64,000 bases of DNA. Origin: AP-15 sp963788085 (GTDB taxonomy: Bacteria; Pseudomonadota; Alphaproteobacteria; ATCC43930; CGMCC-115725). The position numbers and the translations under genes are program-made. Each line of letters opens with the position of its first letter. The stretch's first letter is position 1. Below are positions 28,685-38,553 of this stretch, in pieces. The notes beneath the pieces are model-generated. The model was not told the origin of the DNA. It saw only the letters and a program-made list of their open reading frames with translations, and did not search any database. Location of the stretch: the NCBI GenBank assembly GCA_963788085.1, contig CAWBFS010000057.1:84072-148071 (forward strand), in the 5' to 3' direction.

Positions 28685-29624
28685 ATGCGCCGGCGGATCA
28701 TCATTGATACCGATCCCGGCCTGGACGACGCCGTCGCGATCCTGCTGGCATTGGCAGCGCCGAGGAATTGGAGGTCCTCGGCCTTGTCGCTGTAGCGGGA
28801 AATCTGCCGCTGGCGCAGACCGAGCGAAACGCGCGGCGGGTTTGTGCTCTGGCCGGGCGCCCCGAGTTGCCGGTCTATGCCGGCTGCGCGCGGCCATTGA
28901 TGCACCCGTTGGTTACTGCCGAGCACATTCACAATGACCCACGCCTCGATGCCGCTGCTGCCCGAGCCGGCCTCGCCGGCGCAGTCTCAGCACGGTGTCG
29001 ACTTTCTGATCGAGACATTGAGTTCGGCCGAGGCGGGCGCGATCACACTGTGCGCCCTGGGGCCGTTGACGAATATCGCGATGGCGCTGCGTCAAGGCGC
29101 CGGAGGTCGCCGGCAGAGTCCGCGAATTGGTGGTGATGGGCGGCGCGTGTTTCGAGCTCGGCAATATGACGCCGGCGGCCGAATTCAACATCCATGCTCG
29201 ACCCGCATGCCGCGGCGATCGTGTTCGACAGCGGCATCCCGATCACGATGATCCCGCTCGATGTCACGCATCAGGTGCTCAGCACACCGCCGCGGCTCGC
29301 AGCGTTGCGCGCTCTCGGCAATCGCTGCGGCGTGGCTGTCGCCGCGTTGCTGGCCGCCTTTGAAGAAAAGCGCCGCGCCAGGTTCGGACCCGAGCCATGG
29401 CGCTGCATGATCCGTCGGTGATTGCATACCTGTTGCAGCCGGCGCTCTATCAAGGGCGCGAAGTCAATGTCGCGATCGAAACGCAGAGCCCGCTTACGGT
29501 GGGGATGACCGTCGTGGATTGGTGGGGTGTCACCGGGCGACTGGTCAATGCGCGGTTCATGAACACGGTGGATGCCGACGGGTTCTACGACCTCTTGACG
29601 GAAAAGCTGGCGCGACTGCCGTAG
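28685..29624 (+). CDS. Inosine-uridine preferring nucleoside hydrolase (at least four frame breaks)
   Basis: Ribonucleoside hydrolase family. The N-terminal calcium-binding motif IIIDTDPGLDDAVAILLA is clear, followed by EVLGLVAVAGNLPLAQTERN, LCALGPLTNIAMAL, LVVMGGACFELGNMTPAAEF, ITMIPLDVTHQVL and VDWWGVTGRLVNARFM. All conserved blocks are present in order, but the frame shifts near 28760, 28930, 29100, 29195 and 29390. The count is high for the length, so the gene is either in a poorly sequenced stretch or truly degraded. It starts 9 bases after sdhB. Confidence 0.78.
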
Positions 29625-29858
29625 GGCGTTCAGGAGCGGGGAATTCTCGGCCCTGCTCGACTGTCGGATCTCTTTACACTACGCCTGAGCAAAGGGGCGA
29701 GAAGCTAACCGATTGATCGGCCTGGACTTGAACAAGGGATGCTCGCAAAACCAGCGTAACTATGCGTAAAGTTTTCCGACACTGTCGCGTGCGCAAATTC
29801 AGAGCTCGATTTCTTAGGTCACTGATTTTGCTCAGCAATCGTCGTCGTCGGCGAAGTT

Positions 29859-29872
29859 GGCATGGACCTTGC
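29859..29872 (+). promoter_or_regulatory. Sigma-54 type -24/-12 promoter of the PEP-CTERM gene
   Basis: TTGGCATGGACCTTGCGC places GG at 29859-29860 and GC at 29871-29872, exactly ten bases apart, matching the TGGCAC-N5-TTGCW consensus at most positions. A start of transcription near 29884 would lie about 20 bases before the ATG. About 75 bases upstream, GTAAAGTTTTCCGACACTG (near 29766) could be an activator site. Confidence 0.6.
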
Positions 29873-29902
29873 GCTAACGAACAATCGTAAGAGGGGCAAC
29901 CC

Positions 29903-30975
29903 ATGAACCCACCGGCCAGCCCTGGTTCCTCATTCACCCTAGCCACCCGCTGCAAGCTGGCTCTCGGCGCTCTTGCCACGGCGGCGCTCGCCTGGGGCGC
30001 GCTGCCCGCACATGCGACGACCTTCACCTTTCAAAACATCGTCAATCCGACCGGGAATACTGGCGGAACCGGCAATTCAAACTTCAACCAAGCATTGGGA
30101 ATTAACAGCGCCAGCACCATCGCCGGGTACGCCGGCGACGGCGTGATCGTCCCCAACAAGGGTTATACCGTGGTGCCGCCCTTCGCCCCGGCCAATTTCA
30201 CCAGTGAGAACTTTCCCAACTCGGTGCAAACTCAGGTTGTCGGAATCAATAGCAACGCTAGCCCGACCACGGTTGGCTTCTGGATTAATGGTGCCGGCAC
30301 CAATTTTGGATTTGTCGACCAGAACGGCAATTTCACCTCAGTCATGAACCCCAATACTGGCACTGGAACAGTCAACCAGCTGCTCGGGGTCAACAACAAC
30401 AATATCGCCGCCGGTTTTTATGTCGACGGCGCCGGCAACGCGCACGGTTATCTCTACAACATCGGCAATATGACATTTACGCCGGTAACGCTGCCGGCTG
30501 CGTTCAATGCGGTGATGACGACCGCAACCGGCGTCAACAATGCCGGTGTGATCAGCGGTTTTTATGTCGACGGCGCCGGCAACACCCACGGGTTCATCGA
30601 CAATAACGGAACGTTTAGGAGTTTTGATGACCCGAACGGGACCATGACGATGCTGCTCGGTCTCAACAATGCAAACGAGGCCGTCGGCAGCTTTGTGGAC
30701 GTTAACGGCGAGACCCAGGGGTTGCTGTTGAACCTCTGACTGACAGCTTTCAGACAATCAGCGATCCCAACGCTTCGGCGACGCCGGCGTTCAACGTCAC
30801 CGGCACGACGATCAACGGCATCAACGACCTCGGCGATCTGGTCGGGTTTTACTCGAACGGGACGCAGGTCATCGGGCTGCTGGCCACCCCGGTGCCGGAG
30901 CCGGCGTCGCTGACTCTGCTCGCCGTCGGGCTATTCGGCATCGCAGCCTTTGCGCGCCGGCGCAAAGCCCGATAA
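29903..30975 (+). CDS. PEP-CTERM sorted extracellular repeat protein (one frame break)
   Basis: Exported protein of about 357 residues. A signal peptide (LGALATAALAWGALPAHA) is followed by about five HAF-like repeats of the form GVNNxxxIxGFYVDGAGNxHGF, for example around 30390, 30530 and 30650. A single-base break near 30735 hides the C-terminus: in the other frame it runs to TPVPEPASLTLLAVG, a hydrophobic helix and the basic tail ARRRKAR-stop at 30975. The VPEP-helix-basic tail is the PEP-CTERM signal recognised by exosortase, which is not encoded in this window. Asn/Gly/Thr-rich composition fits a surface or matrix protein. Confidence 0.85.
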
Positions 30976-31066
30976 GAGCCCGGGAAAAAAGGAGGCGCCG
31001 GGTTTGACTTGCTCCCCGGCGCCTCTAGAATGCGCCGCGCCGATAACTCTATTGGGGAGCAGGTCG

Positions 31067-31675
31067 ATGATCTTTGAGATGCGGACCTACCGGTTGCAGC
31101 CGGGCTCGGTGCCGGAGGTCGAGAAGCGGTTCGCAGAAGCGCTGACCGAGCGCGTCAAGGTGTCGCCGCTCGGCGCGTTCTTTCATACCGAAGTGGGGCC
31201 GCTCAATCACATCATCCACATCTGGCCCTATGACGATCTGCAGCATCGGACGCGGGTGCGTTCGCAGTCGATCCCGAACTGGCCGCCGAAGATCCAGGAA
31301 TTCGAGGTCGAGATGGAGAGCAAGATCGTCAATGCGGCGCCGTTTTGCCCGGCCTTCACGCCGCGGCAGCACGGCAATCTCTATGAGATCCGCACCTATA
31401 CGATGCTGCCGGGAGCGGCGCCGACCGTCATCGAGCGCTGGGCCGAGAGGATCGAAGGGCGGGTGAAGCTGTCGCCTCTGGCGGCGGCTGGCCACACCGA
31501 GCTCGGGCCGCTCAACCAATGGATCCACATCTGGGCCTACAAGGATGCGGCCGAGCGCTTCCGCATCCGCGACGAGGCCCGCGCTACGGGTGCCTGGCCA
31601 CCCAACACTCGCGGTCAGTTCATCAAGCAGGAGAACATGCTGGTCGTGCCGGCGTCGTTCTCGCCGTTGCGGTAG
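31067..31675 (+). CDS. NIPSNAP family protein with two tandem domains
   Basis: 202 residues made of two related dimeric alpha/beta barrel repeats. The first begins MIFEMRTYRLQPGSVPEVEK and has GPLNHIIHIWPYDDLQHR; the second begins LYEIRTYTMLPGAAPTVIER and has GPLNQWIHIWAYKDAAERF. The biochemical role is not established; such genes are often near catabolic enzymes. GGGGAGCAGG precedes the ATG. No frame break. Confidence 0.88.
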   Translation: MIFEMRTYRLQPGSVPEVEKRFAEALTERVKVSPLGAFFHTEVGPLNHIIHIWPYDDLQHRTRVRSQSIPNWPPKIQEFEVEMESKIVNAAPFCPAFTPRQHGNLYEIRTYTMLPGAAPTVIERWAERIEGRVKLSPLAAAGHTELGPLNQWIHIWAYKDAAERFRIRDEARATGAWPPNTRGQFIKQENMLVVPASFSPLR

Positions 31676-31684
31676 AGCCTCGCG

Positions 31685-31761
31685 GACCTCACCGCCTCGC
31701 TGCGCCCAGCCTCTCCCGCGGTGCGGGGAGAGGGGGCCGAGCGTAGCTTGGTGGGTGAGGG
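31685..31761. repeat. REP palindrome between convergent genes
   Basis: CCTCTCCCGCGGTGCGGGGAGAGG with the GAGCGTAGCTTGGTGGGTGA tail. It lies between the NIPSNAP gene and the convergent penicillin-binding protein gene and could act as a two-way terminator. Confidence 0.8.
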
Positions 31762-31777
31762 CGCCTCGCACGCTCCA

Positions 31778-33739
31778 TCACCTCGGCCCGAAAAGCCGGA
31801 AGAAATTGTCGAAGAACCCGCCGCCCGGAGCGCGGCGGCGCTGCGGCCAGCACTCCAGCGGGCGGCAACGGCGCGCTCGGCAGCGGGCGCACCGGCATCG
31901 CCTGGGTGGCGGCTCAGCATGAAACGGCGCCAGGTCTGCGCCGGCAGCGAGCCGCCCGTCACCTTGTTCATCGGCGTATTGTCGTCGTTGCCGAGCCATA
32001 CTCCTGCGACCAGATCGGCGGTGTAGCCGATAAACCAGGCGTCGCGATAATCCTGCGTCGTGCCGGTCTTGCCGGCGGCCGGTCGGGGCAGTACGGCGCT
32101 CTTGCCGGTGCCGTGCCCGATCACGGCACTCAGCATCTGGTTCATGGTCCCGGTGAACTCCGGGGTCACGACTTGACCGAGCCCCGAGCCGGTGCGGCGG
32201 AACACGATCTTTCCTGCGCTGTCGCGGATTTCGGTAATGCCGTGCGGCCACACGCCGAAACCGCCATTGGCGAACGGCGCATAGGCCGAAACCAGCTCTA
32301 ACAGGTTCACCTCGTTAGTGCCGAGAGCAAGGCTCACTTCGGGCGTGAGCGGTGACGAAATCCCGAGCCGGTGCGCGACCGCCACGACGTTGGGCAGGCC
32401 GGCGCGCTGCGCGACCTGGACCGCGATCGTGTTGACCGACTGAGCCAGACCTTCGGCGAGGGTCATCTCGCCTTGATAATGCCCGGTGTAATCGCGCGGC
32501 TGCCAATTGCCGATGCGCATCGGCGCGTCGACGAACTGGTCGGAGGGTTGCAAGCCGGCTTCCAGCCCGGCCAGATAGACGAATGGCTTGAAGGCGGAGC
32601 CCGGCTGACGCTGCGCCTGGGTTGCGCGATTGAATTGGCTCTCGTTGTAATCGCGGCCGCCGACCATGGCGCGGACCGCTCCGTCCGGCGACATCGCCAC
32701 GAGCGCGCCCTGGCTCACCGCCATTTTCCCGCCCTCGCGGGCGATGACGTCCGCGACCGCCGCTTCGGCCTGTGCCTGCATGCGCGGGTCGAGCGTCGTC
32801 ACCACCGTCAAGTCACGATTGCCGATGTCGGCAAAATCTGCCAACTGCTCGGCCACCCAATCCCCGAAATAACGAGCGCCCGGCCGCGCAACAGCCACCG
32901 CGGCAAGCGAGGTTCCGCCGCTGAGGGCGGCCATCGCTTGACTGGCGGTGACAAACCCGGCATCGACCATTTTGGCGAGGACTTGCGCGGTCCGCGCCGC
33001 GGCCTTGTCGGGGTCGCGGGTCGGGTTGAACCGGGTCGGTGCTTTCAACAGGCCGGCAATGGCGGCGCTCTCGTAGAGGGTCGTTTGCCTCGCCGATCTG
33101 TGGAAATACCGGTGCGCCGCGGCATCCACGCCATAGGTCCCGGCCCCGAGATAGACCCGGTTGAGATAAATCTCGAGGATCTGGTTCTTCGAGAAGCGGT
33201 GCTCGAGCCACAGCGCCAGCAGTGTCTCCTGGATCTTGCGGGAGAGGCTGCGCTCTTGGGTCAGGAACAGGTTCTTGGCGAGCTGCTGGGTTATCGTGCT
33301 GCCGCCCTGGACTATATGCCCGGCGGCGAGATTGGCGAAGGCGGCCCGAACGAGGCCGATCGGATCGACCCCGAAATGGCTGTAGAAGCGGCGATCTTCG
33401 GTTGCGACGACGGCCTTCGGCAGGTAGGGCGACATCTCCTTCAGGGTCAATGGCTGGCCGAAAAGGTCGCCATAGGTCGTCAGCAGGCTGCCGTCCGCTG
33501 CCAATATCGTGACGCTCGGACGCCGCTCGGCGCGGGTGAGTTCGCCGGTCTCGGGCAGCATGAGGGCGAAATAGCCGAGAACGACGCTGCCGACGATCGC
33601 CGTCCACAGGAGCACCAATAGGCCGAGCCTGGAGGCGCGCAGCAAGAATGTTTTGCCGCGAGCACGGTGCCGCGGCACGCGCGTGCGCGGCTTGCCGGAT
33701 GCGGTCGGCAGGGTCGAGCCGCAGCCTCGGCTCAGCCAT
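31778..33739 (-). CDS. Class A penicillin-binding protein (PBP1A-like)
   Basis: Bifunctional peptidoglycan synthase. An N-terminal membrane helix (LGLLVLLWTAIVGSVVLGYF) is followed by the GT51 transglycosylase domain with ATEDRRFYSHFGVDP and GGSTITQQLAKNLFL. The transpeptidase domain has the serine motif PGSAFKP, SVNT and KTGTTQ. The natural C-terminus is GGGFFDNFFRLFGPR at 31778, reached only after a frame break near 31860; otherwise the frame runs through the REP to 31615. The N-terminus is uncertain: ATG 33739 gives MAEPRL and needs a shift, while GTG 33678 is in frame. Confidence 0.92.
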
Positions 33740-33948
33740 CGGCTCGCGCCGTTATCGTCTTGCTTTTCAACAGACCCCCGCTCCCCCGCCGGCCGTATCG
33801 CACGGGATGTCTCAATTATCAGGCAAACTATGGCAGCGGTTCGACAACGAAATCAGAGAGGATTCCTGCTGCGTCGTAGGAACCTGAGGTCGAACGAATT
33901 CGTTGGCCGAGCAGGATGGCAGGTACGAGTTTTCTCGGAGGACGACGT

Positions 33949-34530
33949 ATGGCTGACAGAAATGATGCCTCCTCGAGCATAATCGCCCCGACCGGGGCGG
34001 CGGGGCGGGTGGAGTCGACGGCGGAGGTACAGAGAGGTTACAGCGGGAGCGTCGTCACAGAATTCTTGGACGCGGCCCGATCGGCTGCCGAATCGCTGCT
34101 CGAAGAACAGAAGCGACAGATCGCCGATAGGATTTCGGGAGTAGCCGAGGCGCTGCGAAGCGCTGCGCGTCCGCTCGACGAATCGCAAAACCGCGTAATC
34201 GCCCGCTACCTCGAAGAGGGGGCGGCGCAGGTCGATAGTTTTTCGCGTACGATGCGTGACAGGCGCTGGGGCGAGCTGGTCGCCGATACCGAGGATTTCG
34301 CACGGCGCCAACCGACCTGGTTTGTGCTCGGCGCAGTTGCCACCGGTTTTGTCGTCGGGCGCCTCTTATGGGCGTCGACCAGCGGACGGCAGCATAATGC
34401 CGATTGGTCGTCGCGCAGCAGCGAACCGCCGCGTACCGTAACGGCGGCCGTATCGAGCGCAACGGGCACTGCCGCCGGTAACCTGACCGGTAACGGCGCC
34501 CCGCTAACCGGAGCCGTGGAGACCCGTTGA
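33949..34530 (+). CDS. Hypothetical membrane-anchored protein, first of a three-gene operon
   Basis: 193 residues. The N-terminal half is helical (VVTEFLDAARSAAESLLEEQ, QIADRISGVAEALRSAARPL) and is followed by one membrane helix WFVLGAVATGFVVGRLLW near residue 130, then a Ser/Thr/Gly-rich tail. Similar genes sit beside holin-like membrane genes and nutrient-deprivation type genes in Rhizobiales; function unknown. GGAGGA precedes the ATG. The stop overlaps the next gene. Confidence 0.65.
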   Translation: MADRNDASSSIIAPTGAAGRVESTAEVQRGYSGSVVTEFLDAARSAAESLLEEQKRQIADRISGVAEALRSAARPLDESQNRVIARYLEEGAAQVDSFSRTMRDRRWGELVADTEDFARRQPTWFVLGAVATGFVVGRLLWASTSGRQHNADWSSRSSEPPRTVTAAVSSATGTAAGNLTGNGAPLTGAVETR

Positions 34531-34970
34531 TGATTTCCGGCAACGGCCGCCTCGGGCCAGACATCGAAGAGCCCCGCGTGCGGCCCGGGCGTCCGCTAGC
34601 CGCGCTGCTGTCCGATCTCGCAGGCGAGACCAGCACACTGGTCCGCCAGGAGATCGCGCTCTTCAAGGCCGAGCTCAATGAGAAGCTGGGGCGGATGGGC
34701 GTGGGCGCAGGGGCGCTTGCGGCAGGAGGGGTGATCGCCTTCAGCGGCTGGCTCGCGTTGGTGGCGGCGGCGATCCTTGGCCTCAGCCATGTTTTGGCGC
34801 CTTGGCTCTCCGCCCTGATCATCGGGATTTTGGTGATGGCGTTGGGCGCTGGATTGGCGCTGTTCGGGAAGAGCCGTCTCAAGGCCGACGCTTTGGTCCC
34901 GCGCCGCACGCTGAACTCGCTTCGCGAGGATGAAGCTTGGATCCGGGATCAGGTCATCGTGATCCGCTGA
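34527..34970 (+). CDS. Phage holin superfamily-like membrane protein
   Basis: 147 residues: LAALLSDLAGETSTLVRQEI then ALFKAELNEKLGRM (amphipathic helix), followed by two membrane helices (GALAAGGVIAFSGWLALVAA and LSALIIGILVMALGAGLALF). This is the pattern of the Actinobacterial holin-X/putative holin family. These are chromosomal membrane proteins and do not by themselves mark a prophage; no other phage gene is present. Its ATG overlaps the previous stop (ATGA), so translation is coupled. Confidence 0.75.
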   Translation: MMISGNGRLGPDIEEPRVRPGRPLAALLSDLAGETSTLVRQEIALFKAELNEKLGRMGVGAGALAAGGVIAFSGWLALVAAAILGLSHVLAPWLSALIIGILVMALGAGLALFGKSRLKADALVPRRTLNSLREDEAWIRDQVIVIR

Positions 34971-34992
34971 ATGGAAACGGAAGGGAAGCGAA

Positions 34993-35617
34993 ATGATTAG
35001 AGATTCAATGAAGGGCAACGGGGTCGGTGAGGTAATTCAGGCCAACAGCGTGCCGCTTACGTTGATTGGGGTGGGCATCGCATGGCTCGTAGCCAACAAC
35101 ACGGGTTTGGTGGATCGCGTAATCAACGACGAGCGCGTCCAGGCAGCACAACGGCGGATCGGGGAGCTTGCCGGCGATATCGGGATCGGTGGCGGTTCGA
35201 GCGAAGCGGCCCGGCGGGCAGGTCCTGGGACCCGACGGCGAGCCGCTGGCCCGCACCGATTCGGGCCGGGGCAATGGTTGGGTTCATCAGGCCGCGGGAG
35301 CGGCGCGCGGCGCGATCAGCACAGTCCGCGACGCCGGTAGTGCCGTGCTCGACCGGGCCGGTGCGGCAGGCGATCTGGCCAACCGGGCCAGCAGTCAAGT
35401 GACTGAGAAGCTGTCGACCGATCCCTGGCTGATCGGTGTTGCCGGCCTGGTTGCAGGTGCGCTTTTTGCGGCTATACTGCCGCCCACCAGAATAGAGCAG
35501 GACTACATCGGCGAAGCCCGCGACGGATTATGGAACAAGGCCAATGAGCTCGGCCACGAAGCTGCCGAGCGGGTTCGGGAACTGGCCGATTCCACGACGC
35601 GGAGCACGACCCACTAG
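34993..35617 (+). CDS. Nutrient-deprivation-type hypothetical membrane protein (one frame break)
   Basis: Third gene of the operon. One helix near the N-terminus (VPLTLIGVGIAWLVANN), then after a frame break near 35210 a helical region (AAGAARGAISTVRDAGSAVL) and a second helix (PWLIGVAGLVAGALFAAILP) with PPTRIEQDYIGEARDGLW and a charged tail. The double helix with a Gly/Ala spacer matches proteins annotated as nutrient deprivation-induced in Rhizobiales. Role unknown, perhaps envelope stress together with its two neighbours. Confidence 0.62.
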
Positions 35618-35636
35618 CCGGCTGGGGGCGCGCGAG

Positions 35637-36098
35637 ATGATCCGCGTGGCGGTTGTGATACTTTGGGTCTGGGCCTAGTCACCCTGTATGCACCCGGAGC
35701 GGCGAAAGCCCAGGTACCACCCGAAATGGCCGAGATCACAGGGTGCTTGTGCCTGCAGCAGGCGGTCTCGGCGTTCTCGGCGGATATGAACGCCAAGAAG
35801 CAGGCGTTGGACACGGTTACCCGGCAACTTGCCGACCTCAATTCTCAGCTCGCACGCGAGAGATCGACGGTGGACGTCAACAACCCCGACGCAGTCGCCC
35901 GGTACAAGGCACTTCTCGAGCGGCGCGACGCCGCGTATCGCCAGTCGATCGGGCCTGTCCACGCGCGACGCCACCCAAGCCACGGCACGCTATAATGCGC
36001 GGGTCAGCGAATACAACGCCCGCTGCGCCAACCGCCCGTTCAACTCGGCGCTGGTGGCCCAGATGCAGCTCAATCTGGTGTGCCCGCCGCTGCAATAA
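35637..36098 (+). CDS. Conserved periplasmic hypothetical protein (two frame breaks)
   Basis: Exported protein of about 150 residues. ATG 35637 starts MIRVAVV, and after a shift near 35660 the signal continues GLVTLYAPGAAKAQ. The mature part opens EITGCLCLQQAVSAFSADMN, then helices (KQALDTVTRQLADLNSQLAR) and VDVNNPDAVARYKALLERRD. After a second shift near 35955 comes TARYNARVSEYNARCANRPF, ending LNLVCPPLQ. Four cysteines probably form disulfides. Function not known. Confidence 0.62.
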
Positions 36099-36149
36099 GC
36101 TGACATTCCGGCTGCATGAGGCTGTCAGGAAATTAGCTGCATAGTGGCG

Positions 36150-36230
36150 GTGCGTGCTTCGAGACGCGCCCCGCGGGCGCCCTCAGCATGAGGTAATCCT
36201 TTGATGGCATTCGAGACTTCCTCATGCTGA
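36150..36230. repeat. Second REP class, left half, interrupted by an IS
   Basis: GCTTCGAGACGCGCCCCGCG and CCCTCAGCATGAGG, then ATTCGAGACTTCCTCATGCTGA. This is a different palindromic repeat family (CTCATGCTGAGG core). Its continuation GGAAGCTGCGAAGCAGCTGT lies at 37857, after the IS1182-type element; joining the two restores CTCATGCTGAGGAAGC. Confidence 0.75.
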
Positions 36231-37853
36231 GAGCCTGTGAATGTTTAGTCCGGCCAGCCTGATGGTTCGGCGCCCACATCTCGGGGCGGTACTGGATAAC
36301 GGCTTGGCTGCCGCGCCGGTCTCATCGGCGAGACTGGGAAAAAAGGGGCGAGCGGATGGTTGAGCGGGCGGGAATATCTGTCATTGAGTTGGCGCCCCGG
36401 TCAACCATCTCAAGTTGCCGCAGCCATGGCGGCCCGCCGCAACGCCAAAGCACGCAGCATGTTGTGGGCGAGCGCGAACCACAGCAGCACGGCGCGGGCT
36501 TTTTGCTTCCCCCGCACGCGCAGCTGAGCGAGCCCCATGCGGCGCGCCCAGGCATTGGGGCATTCGGCCTGCGAGCGCTGCTGGTAGAGGGCTTTACCCG
36601 GCTCGCTGGCCATCCGCCGGCGCCAGTCCGCCACCCCCGGTTTGTCGTCCGGCCGCGGCGCGTAAGGATCGGTGCTGTGCTTGCTGTGCCCCGGCGGGCA
36701 CCACAGTTTGATGCCGCTCTGATGAGCCCACTCGATATCGTTGGTTTTGGCAAACCCGCCATCCACCAGGTAATCCGACGGCGGCGTCCCGGCATCGCTC
36801 AAGCGCTCCAGCGCCGGGCGCGCCAGGCCGCGGTCGGAGCCCGTGGTGTCGATGTCGACCGCGACGATGACCTGACCCTTTGGCGCCGACACGATCTGCA
36901 TGTTGTAGGCCGGCCGAAACCCACCATCGGCCAACCTCATCGCCCGCGCTTCGGCATCGGTGGTCGAGGTGCGCGGCTCCTTCTGCCGGCTCACCTCGGC
37001 CTTGTTGGTCTTCTCGCGACGCGCGCGCTCGGCCTCGGGCTCATTCATCCGGTCGAGCGCGGCCTGCACCCGCTCCTCTTGTTCGCGCGCCGCGCGCTGT
37101 TGCGCTGCTCGCTGACGCCGATCGCCCGCCGCCGGATCGGCTTCGAGCTCGGCGCGAAGCCGCGCGACCCGCGCTTTGGCCGCCACCGCCAGTTTGCCCA
37201 ACCGCTCGCGCCGACGGAACGAGCCGGCCCCCGCCGCCGCGCGTACCTTGAGCCCGTCCTGCGCCAGCACATCGAGCACCACCAGACCTTGGGCAACCAG
37301 TGCCGCAACGCCGCCGGCCAGCAACCGGTCGAGCACCGCGGCATGCGCCACCCGAAAATCCGACAGCGTGTGGTAGTTCATCGACACCCCGCCGCACAGC
37401 CAACGATAGGCGAGATGCTGCTCGCACAACCGGCGAGCTGCCGCGCGCTGCCGACCCCCTCCACCGTCGCCCACAGCCACAGCGCCATCATCAGCTCGGC
37501 TGCTGGCGGCGCCTGCCCCGGCACTCCTTCGCGCGCCTTCACCGCATCGTGCAGCGCGCGCAAATCAAGCCCTTGGACAAACCCCCACACGGCCCGCACC
37601 GGATGATCGTGCGCCACCAGATCATCAAGTGTCACCGCATGCCAGCCCAGCTGATGCCGCTCCGGCTGCCGCAACCGCGGCGTTCCCCGACCCCGCGCTT
37701 GCGGCACCTGCTGCTCCGGCAAATCCCCAAACAGTTCGCTATTGCCCGACACCGACCGGCTCCCTCACACCAGTCATCCCGTCCCCAATAGCACTACCAC
37801 AACTTGCTGCAACCCCTTCATGCTGCAAAAATGCGCGAAACATTCACACGCTC
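36231..37853 (-). mobile_element. IS1182-family insertion sequence in a REP palindrome
   Basis: Bounded by imperfect inverted repeats, GAGCCTGTGAATGTTT at 36231 and GAGCGTGTGAATGTTT (complement) ending at 37853. TGA is present on both outer sides (36228 and 37854), consistent with a 3-base target duplication. The element is about 1.6 kb with one transposase gene on the minus strand. Joining the flanks gives back an intact REP core. Confidence 0.8.
36410..37752 (-). CDS. IS1182-family transposase (one frame break)
   Basis: N-terminus MSGNSELFGDLPEQQVPQ, then AVWGFVQGLDLRALHDAVKA and LMMALWLWATVEGVGSARQL. After a single-base break near 37440 come LCEQHLAYRWLCGGVSMNYH, TLSDFRVAHAAVLDRLL and VVLDVLAQDGLKVRA (first Asp), VIVAVDIDTTGSDRG and YLVDGGFAKTNDIE (second Asp region), and QRSQAECPNAWARRMGL (Glu region). 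A long charged linker (AAREQEERVQAALDRMNEPE) precedes the catalytic half. The order of motifs is that of IS1182. Confidence 0.85.
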
Positions 37854-37856
37854 TGA

Positions 37857-38122
37857 GGAAGCTGCGAAGCAGCTGTCTCGAAGGACGCACGATGCTGATC
37901 CAGCTAATCGCCAGTTTCCTTACAGCCTCGCAGGCCGGAAGCCACAGCCCCGCCGATAGCCGGCGACCAGCGGCTCCTCCTGATAATAGAAGGAAAAAAC
38001 AGGTAGAGAGCCAGTCTCCAAGTTGGACTACCTAAGGTAGAAAGTTACGCGGCTTTAATTGTATGAAGTCCTTGTCACGTGTTTCTCGGGTTGATATTGT
38101 GATAAATCAGAGGTTGTCTCAT
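37857..38122. other. Spacer after the IS1182-type element
   Basis: Begins with the right half of the interrupted REP (CTGCGAAGCAGCTGTCTCGA). The rest is comparatively AT-rich (TAATAGAAGGAAAAAACAGG, GTTACGCGGCTTTAATTG) and holds no gene I can support. Its composition differs from the surrounding DNA. Confidence 0.5.
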
Positions 38123-38521
38123 ATGAGCACGCCACCCCCAGGCCTGATTGCTCCTTACATCAAGGCGCTTCAGGAACTCGACCGAGGTGTCCAAGTACCG
38201 CAGACAGCACTGCAGGTGCATTTCGTTGAGGTCTGCAGGGGTGGCGCTCAACCGACGACTGCGTATGCGCGCGCTTACTTGGCATGGCGTGGAACGGAGC
38301 AGTAGCGCCTGAAGCTCGAAGCCGAGGAGCAGGCTGGCCGAAGGCGCTTAAATGGCAGTCGAGGCAACGAAACAGCGGTGGTCTCTCCCAAGTTGGTGCC
38401 GGGGCGCTGGTCTGATCCGAAACCTTACGCGCGCTTTGTGGCTGAACCGCTTGGGACGAGAGAGGACTTCAAGAGAGACAGAGGCGCCAACTTCGCTGAG
38501 TCCCGACGTAATAAGCTGTAG
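38123..38521 (+). CDS. Hypothetical ORF with an in-frame amber codon
   Basis: From ATG 38123 the frame reads MSTPPPGLIAPYIKALQELD, RGVQVPQTALQVHFVEVCRG and ends AYLAWRGTEQ at a TAG (38303-38305). The same frame then stays open for 71 more codons (RLKLEAEEQAGRRR, SPKLVPGRWSDPKPYARFVA, EPLGTREDFKRDRG) to a second TAG at 38519. Composition is less GC-rich than the neighbours. It may be a short gene, a gene broken by a nonsense change, or chance; no domain recognised. Confidence 0.4.
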
Positions 38522-38553
38522 GGCCGGAGACGCACGCAAGGGAAGGGGCGAGG

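Noticed and set aside
34527..34970. Holin-like gene as evidence of a prophage
   Set aside because: It lies in a three-gene chromosomal-type operon and no capsid, portal, integrase or lysin gene is present nearby.
36349..37606. Plus-strand frame across the IS1182 transposase
   Set aside because: It is antisense to a recognisable transposase and has an Arg/Pro/His-rich translation typical of a shadow frame.
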